From Monilinia fructicola (taxonomy: Eukaryota; Ascomycota; Leotiomycetes; Helotiales; Sclerotiniaceae), in the NCBI GenBank assembly GCA_008692225.1, contig VICG01000005.1, forward strand, positions 1,211,001 through 1,275,000: a DNA stretch of 64,000 nucleotides. Direction: 5' to 3'. This document shows positions 36,601-49,918 of the stretch, in pieces. Under the pieces are notes generated by a model that saw only the letters and a program-made list of their open reading frames with translations, had not been told where the DNA came from and ran no database searches. Within the stretch, counting starts at the first letter, position 1. Each line of letters opens with the position of its first letter. The position numbers and the translations under genes are program-made.

Positions 36601-39600
36601 TGAAAAAAAACTTATAAAAGGAATACAATTAATAGAGTTAAAAACAATAAAAATCTATATTAGATTATTAATTGGTATAAATTAAACTTATAATTTTAAG
36701 GTTTTTTTTCTCATAATTAATAAAGTTATAATTAAGGATATAATAGCTAAAATTAAAAAATTATAATTTAAAGTTTTTAAATAAATTTAATATAACTAAT
36801 AATTTAAATTATAATTTATTAATAAATTAATAAAATTTTAATATACTTTTAATAATTTATCTTAAAAAAGGTAAAAAAAACATTTTTAAAAAAAAATTAA
36901 AAAGAAATATTATTAATGTTTTTAACACTTTATTAAGGATTAATTAAATTATAATTTAATTATTTAAAATTTTAAAAATTTAATTAAATATATATTTCAT
37001 AATTTATATAATAAATATTTTAACCTTAAAATTTTTTTTATAAGTGTAAAAAATTAACCAAAATAATTATATTTCCCAAAGTTGATAAAACTAATAAAAC
37101 CTTTATTTATTTCTAATACTTTATTATATTTATTTTATATATTTCCAAAAATCTTAAATAAATTATTATTAGGTGTTTAGTTTAGATTATTTTTATATCA
37201 AAAATCTTTAGTTTATAATATGGTAAAGTTTTCTTTAAAAAATTTGTTATAAATTTAATGATTAATTTTATATATACAATGTAAAAATGATTATAGTATA
37301 AAACTTAAAAATTATAATAATTATATTGAACATTTAAAGAACTTTTAATGTATTTTTTAAAAAATATTTATTAGCCTAAATAATAGTATAAAGTTAATCT
37401 TTAGTATTTCTAAAATTAATTGATTTATTTTTAACAAATAAATATATAAGAGTATACCTAAAAAACTTAATTATTTTAAATCATTAAATTGTTTGTAATA
37501 ATTTTTAAGGTTTACTATTATTTTTTATATTGTATATACTTAATGGCGCAAGTGAATATATTTAATACTGTATTGAAACGTTCTTAAAATGGTTTTAAGC
37601 TATTCTAGTATTTTAAGATAATATCAAGCTAATTTAAGCTAATCTTAAAATAACTTAAATGAATAAAATATATTAATATATTTTAAGATATCTTAAAATA
37701 GCTTAAGATACTTTAATAATTGAAGATTATATTAAAAACTATATTAAGATTATGTTAAAAACTGTATTAAAATTATAATTTAATTGATTATAATTATATA
37801 TAGGAATTCAGCAAATAAATAGTTATCAAATTATTATTGGTTATTTAACCGAGTGGTTAGAATGATCTGTTTGAGAAAAAAAATAAAACGAAAATAATAT
37901 TATTAATAATGATTTAATAAAAATAATATTAATAATAGATTTTTTGATTTTTTTTAAAAAAAAAAGTGGAGAAAATTCACTTTTAAAACTTTATTTTTTC
38001 AGATATATCAAAATATCTTAACACTATCTCAAAACGGTTAGTGAGTTATTGCGACAATGCCGATTTAATACCATTTTAAGATTAGCTTAAGATTAGCCTA
38101 AAATGGTGTTAACACCGATTCGAATAGGTTTTAACTATGATTTAAGCTATTTTAAATTATTTTAAGCTATTTGAAACTATTTTGAATTATATTAAATCAT
38201 TTTAAGCTATTTTAAAACGTTCTTAATTTAAATTAAGAATATTTTAACATAATCTTAAACATTATTAAAAGAGCCATAAAGTATTATATTTAGCTAAATT
38301 ATTATCCTTAGAATATTATTTATTAATTTGGATATATAAACAATATATATTTATTTATAATTTTAATATTATTAATTATTAATATTTATATTCTTTTCCT
38401 AAGAAATTAAAAATATTATATATTAAAGTATTTAAAACAAAATTATCTTTATGCTTTAGAAAAGTTAAAAATAATTTATTTTATTAAAAAATAAAAGTAT
38501 TTAAATATTATTATAGAAAATAAATAATAAACTTTACTTATTGAATTTTATTATAATAATATTAAAAAAAAGTAAACAATTTATTTTATATTAGTTTAAA
38601 ATATAGTTTAATAAAAAAATAATTTTTTCGAAGATATATAAGAAATAAAATTATACAAATTTGTTTTGTTTTATGCTATATTAAAAGTTTAATAAAAATA
38701 ATATAATAATTTATTAATCTTTAATATTTAAAAAAGTTATTATTATTTATATTATTCTTTTTTTAATTTATAGTACAAAAGTTTAATATATAAAATATAT
38801 AAAACCCTTTTAGATTCTTTTAATTTGATTAAAGCTTAATTATTAATATATAATTTAAATAATATATAAATTTGCTTAATAAAGCATTTATTTTAATATT
38901 TTACAAAGTTTTATTAATTTAAAGAATTACTTCCTTAATATTACTTTTTTTTATAATATTGGAATTACCCTTCTTGCAAAAAGTTATACTTAAAAAGGCT
39001 AAATTTTAATTTATACTTTAAATATAAATAATTAATATACATTATATTTATTAATTTATTCGAATTTCTAATATTAATAATTATTAAAGATTATAAAACA
39101 AACTTTATAATAAATATCTTAAAATCAAAATCCAATATTTAATATGTATATTCTCAATAATTTTTAAATTAATCTTTTTAATTATTATACTTTTATATAA
39201 AATTATTAAATAAATTTAATAAAGAAAGATTGAATAAAAAAATTGTTATTATAATCTTTTAAAATCTAATAAAATTTTTTTTTTAATTAATATTATTATA
39301 TTCTTAAATAGCTTTAAAACAATATATTGAAAATTATAAATATATAGGAATATAATTATACAATCTTACTTAAAATAATATATAGATAAGCTTTAAATAT
39401 AAATTGATTAACTTCTATATTATATATTTTTCAATATAAAAACTTATAAATACTTAAAAAAGAACTTTAATATATAATAAAAATACTTATTAAATATTAG
39501 TTTATAATAGGTTTTAATTATATATAAATACAATACTTTTGGTAATATAATGTTTATAAGATTAATATATTGGATTTTTTATAATAAACCTAGACTTTTT

Positions 39601-40961
39601 ATAAATATTAAAATATAATATAGATTTATAATATTAATATTAAATGCAATCATTAGAATATATAGAAATTAAAGAGAAATAAAGTAATAAATTGCTTTTG
39701 TAAATAAAAAAGGGTATTAAAACTTATATAAGATTTAAATTTATCTTTAATATTTATAATTAATAAAATAAATATATTTTTTAAAGATTTCCGTTTAATT
39801 ATACGTATAATAAATTTAATAATTTAAATATAAAGTAAAACTGTTTTTAAATTATTTTAAATAAAAACTTTTATATAAAATAAAATCCTTTTTCTAAATT
39901 AATTTTTTTTTAAATCTTAATTTTATAGAAATATTGGTTATTTGTTTTATATATAAAAATTTTGTTTAATATTACTTTAAATTTAAATATAAAAATATTA
40001 ATTTAAAATACTTTTATAATATATTTAAATCCTTTTTATATTTAATATATTATTTTAAAAACGTTTTAAGTGTTTTAATAAATAATTAATATAATCTTTA
40101 AATTCTTTTTAAGTATATCTCATAAAAAGTTTTGAAATATTTAATTTAATTTTTCTTTAAACTTAATAGAATTTATAAATTTTTTAAATCTTTATTAAAT
40201 TCTTATTTTAATATTTATTAACAACCCTAATTTCACTTTAATACATACCAAAATTCCTTAGTTCTTTTAATAAATTTTATTTTAATACATAAAAGCTTAT
40301 TTTAAAGTTTTTAATAAGCTTTTAATTTTAATAACTTCAATTCCGCTTTAATATACATTAAAATCCTTTAGCCTTATTCTTTTTATATTATAGGATTTTG
40401 CTTTAATATATAAGAGTTTTAGCTTTAATAATTTCAGTTTTTTAATATTAATAATTTGGGTTCTTAGCCTTTAATAACTCTTCAATATATACTTGATTTT
40501 ATATATACAAATTTAACCTTTAATACTTTATAATATTTTTATAAATCTTAATAATATTTTACTAAACTTCGATATTTACTTTTATTTTTTATAATAATCT
40601 TTAAATTTTTAATTTTCTTATTTATTTGTTTTTTTTTTTTTTATTATATTTTATAATTTTTTTTATTTATATTTTTATATTTGCTTTTAAAGCTTTTGTT
40701 TATAAACTTTAAGCCTTTACATTGTAACTTTATCCAATAATTAAATATTATTAATATTATACCTTTATGTTCTAAATGAAATAAAAAAAAAAGGTAATAG
40801 AATTAAATATTATACTTTTTTATATATAAAATGCTTTTTATACAGTTACTTTTTAATTTAATTTTATAGTTTAACATATTTTTATACCCTTAAGGAGAAG
40901 GTTTTAAGGAAAGGCCTTTCGGCTTATTCCGACGGATAAAAATAAATACTACTACTACTAC
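33648..40961 (+). mobile_element. LINE copy 1, the most complete non-LTR-like element (about 6.6 kb without its insertion)
   Basis: The 5' end CAAGCCTACACAACAATCCAAAAC matches the 5' end of the reversed copy at 14,563, so it looks complete. The 3' end is ...CTTATTCCGACGGATAAAAATAAATACTACTACTA with a (TAC)n tail. The 14-bp word TACTTTCGAAACTT flanks it at 33,634-33,647 and 40,962-40,975. A variable-length target duplication (13-16 bp among copies), a simple-repeat tail and 5' truncation of a sibling fit target-primed reverse transcription; no reverse transcriptase motif can be read because the sequence is AT-saturated with stops in every frame. A MITE-A sits inside at 37,539-38,281. Confidence 0.72.
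37539..38281 (+). mobile_element. MITE-A copy inserted in LINE copy 1
   Basis: TA|CTTAATGGCGCAAGTGAATATATTTAATAC to ...CATTATTAAAAGAGCCATAAAG|TA. The unoccupied site is visible in LINE copy 2 at about 43,363-43,380 (ATTGTATATATTATATTC), proving a TA duplication. Confidence 0.85.
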
Positions 40962-43900
40962 TACTTTCGAAACTTAATTATTCCGGTTATTTCAAAAGGT
41001 GGTTAATCATTTCGGCTATTTTGAAGATAATCAACCATTTCGGCTATTTTGAAGGTAATCAATCATTTTAGCCTTTTCATTCTAGCTTTTTCCATTTTGG
41101 CTCTTCCATTCTAGCTATTATAAAGCTATTCCCGACCCTTTCATTCCGGCCATTCCATTTTGGCCCTTCCAATCTGACCTTTCCATTCTGACCATTCCAT
41201 TCCCAACCCTTTCATTTTGGCCATTCTAAGTATTTCGGCCCTTTCAATTCAGCCCTTTTATTTACTGGCCATTCTATTCCTGACCCTTTCATTTTTAAAA
41301 AAAAAAAAAAAGGCTATTCTATTTCGGCTTTCCATTTCAGCCATTCCATTTTGGCTATTCCATTTTGGTTATTCTATTTCCAACCCTTTTAAATTCCCAA
41401 CCCTTCCATTTCGACTATTTCATTCTAGCTATTCTATTCCGATCCTTTCATTTTGAAATAATATAAACTAATTAAAAGTTTGTTAATATAAAAAATCTAT
41501 TAAGATAAAACCCTAGATTCTATTGTTTTGGACTTTTTGAATAAAATCTGTTGTTGATTTAGATTCTATTCAAAAAGTATAAAATCTATATAGCATTATA
41601 ATAAAATCACCTCGATTTTTATAGTATAAAAGTAATTTTTTCGACTTTTTATAGTATGAGAATAATTTACCGTTATTATTCAATACGGTAATAATAACTT
41701 TTTAACTTTTTTTTAAAAAAAGTATACAGAAAATCCACTTTTAAAACCTTATATTCAGTTTTTTTTAAGATATCTTAATATTGTCTTAAAACGGTTAGTG
41801 AGTTCTTGAAACAATTTTGATTTAAACACCATTTTAAGATTAGCTTAAAATTAGCTTAAAATGGTTTTAACACCGATTCGAATAGGTTTGAACTACGTTT
41901 TAAGCTATTTTAAAACGTTCTTAATTTATATTAAGTATATTTTAATATGATCTTTAACATTATCAAAAGAGCCATAAAGTATTCAAAACTATTTAAAATA
42001 CAATTATTATGCTTTCATTGATTTCAAGAAACTTTTGAATTTTAAAGATATTGAAAATTTCTAATCTTGAATTATACCTTATATTTGAAAAACCATTAGG
42101 TGATATATATCATAGAAACAATCAATATATAATATCAATTTGCTTTAAATTAATATTAACTTTATTGTTATTCTGTATAGTTATAGATAATCTACAATCT
42201 TTAAAATAATAAATCATATTATCTATTTTTTTATTTTTCAAATACTTTCTTATAAAAAAGAATTTCAACGTTTAATGTAATATATTTAAACTTGGTATAT
42301 TATTTTTTTTCAAGGGACAAAAGTTGTACGATAGATATCAAATAATAAAATAGATTTTATTAATATTTTAAAGAAGCCCATTTATTTTGTTAAATATGTT
42401 TTAGATTTTAGATTTTTTAATATTCTTTTTACAAGTATTAATATTTATCAAGATTTATATATAAAGATTAGATGATAAAACCTAAATTATAATTTTATTT
42501 CATCAAAGTATTTATATATTTAATCAATATTATTTTAAGATTATTAAAAATAATTTAAAAAAGTTTTGATATTGTTAAACTTTTAAAACCTAAATAATTT
42601 TTAAAAACCAAAATAATATAAAAAGTTTTATTGTTTAATTTATTATTACTAGTATTTTTAATTCTGTTATATATATAATTGGCAACTTGAAGTTAAATAA
42701 AAACAAAAAACATTTTATTTTATAATGAACTTTAAAATATAAGATAATATCTTAAATTTTTTATTGTAATTAAATATATAATTAAGGTTTAATTATTTTT
42801 CAAAATTAAAGAATTCTATAATATAATTTATAAGGCTAAAAAGAACTACCGAAGGAATATAATTAGCAAAATTAAGAATAACAAAGATTTATATTAGATT
42901 ATTAATTGATATAAATTAGATTATAATCTTAAAGCTTTTTTTCTAATAATTTATAAAATTATAATTAAGGATATAGGTATAATGGTTAGAATACAATTAC
43001 ACTGTAAAAGAGCAACGAGTATACGGTAGTTGCATTAAATATAATAATAAAAAATATAATTTAATGTTAAGATGTACATTTATTATAAATCTAATAATTA
43101 GTCTTATATATAATATAAAAATAGTGATAGTATAAGATTTAAAAGTTATAATAGTTATATTAAACATATAAAAGGTTTTGAATATATCATTTAAAAAATA
43201 TTTATTAATTTAAATAACGGTATAAAGTTAATTTTTAGCATTTTCTGAATTGATTAATTTCCTTTTAACAAATATACATCTAAAAATATATGTAAAGAAT
43301 TCAATTATATTAAACTATTAAATTATTTATAGTATTCTTTAAGATTTGTTATCATTTGTCATATTGTATATATTATATTCAACTAAATTATTATTTTAAA
43401 ATATTATTTATAAATTTGGACATATAAACAATATATATTTATTTATAATTTTAATATTATAAATTATTAATATTTATATTGTATTTCAGAAAAATAAGTA
43501 ATATTATATACTATATTGAAATGTTTAAAAAACAAAATTGCTTCTACTTTAAAAAAGCTTAAAATAATTTATTTCGTTGAAAAATGAAGTAGTTAAGCAT
43601 TATTATATAAAATAAACAATAAATTTATTATGATAATATTAAAAGAAAGTAAATAATCTATTTTATATTAGCTTAAAATATAGTTTAATAAAAAAATGAA
43701 TTTTTTAAAAAGTATATAAAAAAAGATTATATATATTTTATTTTGTTTTATATTATAATTAAAACTTAATAAGAACATTAAGTCATTTATTAGTTTTAAT
43801 AATTAAAAAAATTATTATTATTTATATTAATTTTTTTTTAATTATAGTATAAAAATTTAATATACAAATATATAAAATTCTTTGATTTATTTTATTTAAA

Positions 43901-44350
43901 TAAAGTTTAATTAGTAATATTAAGTTTGGATAATATATAAATTTGCTTAATAAAGCATTTATCTTAATATTTCACAAAGTTATATTAATTTAAAAAACTA
44001 TTTTCAATATTTTTTTTTATAATATTAAATTATTTTTTATAAAAGTTATATTTAAGGAAATTAAGTTTTAATTAATATTATAAATATAAGTAATAAATAT
44101 ATTATATTCTTTAATTTATTGGATTTTGATATTAATAATTATTCAAGATTATAAAATAAATCTATAATAAATATTATTTAAAACTAAAATTTAATACTTA
44201 ATATATATATTTTAATAATCTTTAAATCAATATTTTAATTATTATATTTTATATAAAATTCTTTAATAAATTCGATAGAGAGGATTAATAAAAAAACTAT
44301 TATTATAATTTTCAAAACCTAATAAAATCCATTTTTGTTAATTAATATTA

Positions 44351-45376
44351 GAAGAATCCACGGGCCAACTGAACACACTGGCCAACTGAAACAGTCTAAC
44401 CTAATTAGGTCACCGCTTTCAAGCTTCAACCTAAATTTTCTACTATTATTCTATTATTATATTTAATATTAAATCGAATTATAATAACTATACTTTTTAA
44501 AAAGTATTAAAATAATCTTTATCTTTATATATTATATAATTAAATATGTTACTTTTTCTTAATTATATTATTGAAATTATGTATAAAAAACCTTAAAGTT
44601 AAAATTAATAATCTTTTTCTTAAATAAAGAATAGAGTATTTTTTAATTTTCTTAAAGCTATTAAATATTATATCTATAATATTTATATTTAAAAAAAAGC
44701 TGTAATTATTTAATATAATTATATATTATTTCTTATATAATCTAGTTTTTATCTTTAAATTTAAATAATTTTTTATATATTATATTAATTAATTTAAGTT
44801 TATTATTAGTTATTTATTAAATTATATTATAATCACTTTTTTTTTATAAATATAGAAAAAATATAATCTTAAAATCAAGCTTCTTTTTTAAGTATTAAAA
44901 ACCTGAATAGTTTTTTTAAAAAAAACGTAATCTTTATAGCTTATTTTTCTAAAAAGAAATTAGATTATTATTAATATTAATTAATAATTTTAACTTAATA
45001 AAATATAAGCTTTATAAATATAACTTATAAAAGAATAACTTTATATACTTTTTAATTAATTATAGTGAAATTAAAAGATTTAATATTATATATTTATAAT
45101 TTATATTTAATATTTATAAATTAAATAAAGTAACTCTATTAAAAACGATTTATTATTATAAATTTAAAATAATAACCTATTTTCTAATGATTTCTATTAA
45201 TAATATTAAAAAAGGGAATATTATTTAAATTAGTATTATTATATAGATATATACAGCAATAATAAAGTATTACAGTTAAATATACCCTTTAAAATGGAAT
45301 ATTGCCTACATATCACCTAAAATGGGTTTAGCGCGTTCAGTTGGCCAGTGTTGTTCAGTTGGCCTGTGGATTCTTC
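44351..45376. mobile_element. Element I copy 1, 1.0-kb TIR element
   Basis: TA|GAAGAATCCACGGGCCAACTGAACACACTGG at the left and ...CCAGTGTTGTTCAGTTGGCCTGTGGATTCTTC|TA at the right. The subterminal GGCCAACTGAAC motif occurs twice on each side. The empty site is in LINE copy 1 near 39,289-39,300. Confidence 0.82.
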
Positions 45377-46145
45377 TATTATATTTTTAAATAACTTAAA
45401 GTAATATATTAACAATTGTAAGTATCTAAGATACAAATATACAATGTACTAAAATGATATATGAATAAACTTTCAATTCAAATTAATTAATTTTATATTA
45501 TATATTTTTAATATAAAAGTTATAAATATATAAAAAAGAATTTTAGTTTATAGTAAAAATACTATTTAATATTAATTTATAATGGTTTTAAGTATATATA
45601 ATATAATATTTTTTAATAGTATAGTATTTATAAACTAATATATTAAACTTTTTATAATAAACTTTTTATAAAATATTAGAATACAATATGGATTTATAAT
45701 ATAAATGTTAAATAATTCTTAAAATATAAAAAATAAAGGGAAATAAAGCAATTAATTGTTTTATAAATAAAGAAGCGTTAAAACTTATTTAGCATTTAAA
45801 TTTATTTTTAATATTTATATAATTAATAAAGTGAATATGATTTTTAAAGCTTTTTGTTTAATTATATAAATAAACTTAATGATTTGAATATAAAGCGAAA
45901 TTATCTTTAAACTATTTTAAATAAGAGTTTTTATATAAAATAAGATTTTTCTAGAATTAATTTTTTTTTGAATTTAATTTTACAAAATATTAATTATTTG
46001 TTTTATATATAAAAAAATTTGGTTAAATATTATCTTAAATTCAAACATAAAAATTCTAATTTGAAATGTTTTTTATAGTATACTTGAAACTCTTTTATAT
46101 TTAATACATTATTTAAAAATGCTTTAATGCTTTGATCAATAGTTA

Positions 46146-46890
46146 CCCTAGAGTACCAGAAATATGGCTATATGCCATATCCGGTTTATGGCATAATTCC
46201 ATATTCAAAATGGTTTTTTGACATATAACATTTGGGAATCTATAGATCTTTAAGCATATAACATAGGAACAGAAGTTAACACTAATAGTCCACATCTTAT
46301 TTTGAGCTTAGTTGGTTAAGCTTAGTTAGTTGATCTTAGTATATTAAGCTAAACTTATTTAAGCATACTACGAGATTTCAGCTTATTTAAGCGTATTACC
46401 TTATTTGGGCATATTCAAGTATATCACAATCTATAATATTATCATTATTGTTGTTATTATTAATAATATTAAAGCTATTTAAAATCTAAAATGATTAATA
46501 CATTATTAAAGAGAAAAAGGGGGCATTTTCGAAATAGGGGAGTGAAAGCGAAGTAAAAAAAGCAATTCTTTAACGAATGGAATAATTTACTATTAATGAT
46601 ATTAATAATATTAATAATATTAATAATATTAATGATATTAATAGTATTGATGATATTAATGATATTAAAGAATTGAAGAGTCAAAGTGAAATTGAAAAGT
46701 CGAAATAGGATTAAGAATGGTATATACTAGTATTTGAAGCTATTTTGAAGCTAATATAGTATTCCAAAAATCTTTCAATGTGGACGCTTTAAAGCTTCTA
46801 CCATTATATACGTAAAATATACGCTATAATAGGATTTAGACAGGATTCTACGAATATATGGCATCCTGCCAGAAAAGTGGTACTCTAGGG
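46146..46890. mobile_element. Element G copy 1, about 745 bp
   Basis: TTA|CCCTAGAGTACCAGAAATATGGC to ...GCCAGAAAAGTGGTACTCTAGGG|TTA. A 3-bp duplication (TTA) flanks it, and the empty site in LINE copy 1 lies near 40,085-40,095. A GATATTAAT/AATATTAAT tandem array is at about 46,590-46,670. The ORF at 46,475-46,684 is only a reading of that array. Confidence 0.8.
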
Positions 46891-47733
46891 TTAGTACAAT
46901 TATATATTCTTTTAAATATATTATAAAAAAGATTTAAATATTTAATTCAATTTTTCTTTAAATTACTAGGTAATAGAGTTTATAACTTGGAAGCTTTTTG
47001 AATTTTATTGTATTTTATTTTAACATTTGTTTTTAATAAATTTTGTTTTGGTAAGCCTTTAACTTCGATAACCCAACTTCGCTTTAACACACACATTGAA
47101 ATCTTTTAGCCTTGCTTTTATATTGTAAAATTCTATTTTAATATATAAAAGTTTTAGTTTTAAAATAATTTAGGTTTAGTATCAATAATTTTAATTCTAA
47201 TCTTAGTAATTTTCTTGTATACCTATATAATAATCTTTATTTAATACATATAGATTTAACCTTAATAATTTTTGAATAAACTTTAATAATACTTTACTAA
47301 ATTTTAATATTTATTTCAATTTTTATAATAATCCTTTGATCTTTAATTTCTAATTTTTTTTACTTACTTATTTTCTTTTTTTTTTTATATTTTGTAATTT
47401 TTTTTATTTTATATTTTTCTACATTTACTTTAAAGCTTTTGCTTATAAACCCTTAGATTTTACGCTAAAACTTATCAGTAATTAAATACTATTAATACTA
47501 TACTTTCGTTTTTTTTTAAAAAAAAGATAATAAATTAAATATTACACTTTTTGTATATAAAATGCTTTTTATAATTATTTTTAGTTTAATTCCATAGCTT
47601 AATATATCCCTTTACTTTTAGAAATATTTAAATATTTTAAAAAGGCTTTTAGCCTATCCAATGATTAAAAATAAATACTACTACTACTACTACTACTACT
47701 ACTATTTAAATTATATTATTAGAATATATTAAA

Positions 47734-48358
47734 CCGTAAATTACTCTCATGCTATGAAAAAGTCGAAAAAATCACTCTCATGCCACAAAAATCGAAGTGA
47801 TTTTACTATAATATCATTTTAGATTCTATTCAAAAAGGCTAGAATCTAAGGTTTTATATAGATAGATTTTTTATATTAAAAATTAGTAGTTATATTAATT
47901 TTCGAAATAGAAGGGTCGGAATAGAATAGCCAGAATGAAATGGCCGAAATGAAAGGGTTAGAAATGAAAGGGTTGGGAATAAGGGTTGAAGAGAATGGAA
48001 TAGCCAAAATGAAAGAACCGGAATGGAATAGCCAAAATGGAAAAGCTGAAATAGTTGATCACTTTCGAAATAACCAAAATAGTCAATTATCTTCGAAATA
48101 GTCGAAATAATTGGCCCTTCTTCGAAATAGCCGAAATAATCGGAATAACTAAGTTTCGAATATAAAACGGAAAGTTAAAGCTTTTTTGCTTATTAATAAT
48201 CGATTAATCAAAATATTAGATTTTGAAAATTTATAATTCACTATTTAGATTCTATTTAAAAAGTATAGAATCTATATGGCATTATAATAAAATAAGTTCG
48301 ATTTTTGTATTATAAAAGTAATTATTTCGACTTTTCATGGTATGAGAGTAATTCACCG
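47734..48358 (-). mobile_element. Element B copy 4
   Basis: CGTAAATTACTCTCATGC at the left, ...GGTATGAGAGTAATTCACCG(TA) at the right. The tandem centre is in the opposite orientation to copy 1 (GAATGGAATAGCCAAAATGAAAG-type units, about 47,900-48,150). Confidence 0.68.
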
Positions 48359-49440
<1,082 letters not shown>

Positions 49441-49624
49441 AGTATTATTCATCATATATAAATTCGTCTTATTTATTTTATACATAATTTATAATCAATA
49501 AGAATAATTTAAATCAAATTTCATTTTAATATCGATTAACATCAAATGTTATTTTCTTACATTATATCACTTAAATAATATACACACATACAGTAAGATT
49601 AGGAGTTGGTAAGCTAATAATAAT

Positions 49625-49918
49625 TATAATTATTTTCTTTTTTTAGAAAAATAAATATACTTTATTTTTAAATCTTTAAATTCGGTTTTTTTTTGAGATA
49701 TTTCAAAATGTTTCAAAATTATCTTACAATAATTAATAAATTGTTATAACAATTCCAATTAAATATTATTTTAAAATTAATATGAAATAATATTAATATT
49801 TATTTAAATAGGTTTCAATCAGGTTTTAAACTATTTTAAGTTATTTTAAAACGTTCTTGATCTAAATTGAGAATATATTAATATAATTTTAAACATTATT
49901 AAAAAAGCTATAAGATAC
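49625..49918 (+). mobile_element. MITE-A 3'-half fragment
   Basis: Shows the ACGTTCTTGATCTAAATTGAGAATATATTAATATAA...AAACATTATTAAAAAAGCTATAAG end. The 5' half is missing. Confidence 0.5.

Larger units (their letters stand above)
33368..41673 (+). mobile_element. Element B copy 3, split by the full-length LINE
   Basis: The left part 33,368-33,647 begins ACGGTAAATTATTTTCATAC; the right part 40,962-41,673 carries the CATTCC-type tandem centre (about 41,060-41,450) and ends ATGAGAATAATTTACCG. The two parts are separated by the LINE and share its target duplication TACTTTCGAAACTT. Confidence 0.7.
32993..41979 (+). mobile_element. MITE-A copy split by element B plus LINE (outer shell of a four-level nest)
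   Basis: The 5' part is 32,993-33,367 (CTTAGTGGCGCAACTG... to the ATTATTATT run) and the 3' part is 41,674-41,979 (TTATTATTC...ACGGTTAGTGAGTT...GAGCCATAAAG). Together they are about 680 bp, the normal MITE-A length. Everything between is element B with a LINE inside it. Confidence 0.68.
42001..47700 (+). mobile_element. LINE copy 2, 5'-truncated, carrying elements I and G
   Basis: Collinear with LINE copy 1 from about 35,740 onward, ending with a (TAC)n tail at 47,673-47,700. Flanked by ACTATTTAAAATA (41,988-42,000) and ACTATTTAAATTA (47,701-47,713), a target duplication with one difference. Element I (44,351-45,376) and element G (46,146-46,890) are inserted; both sites are empty in LINE copy 1. 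Near 42,975-43,070 a segment unlike the sibling replaces about 500 bp. Confidence 0.7.

Noticed and set aside
41217..41456. 79-residue ORF rich in Phe, Ser and Ile
   Set aside because: It reads the CATTCC-type tandem centre of element B; other copies do not keep a frame.
46475..46684. 69-residue ORF with NIINTINII repeats
   Set aside because: It reads the AATATTAAT tandem array inside a G element.
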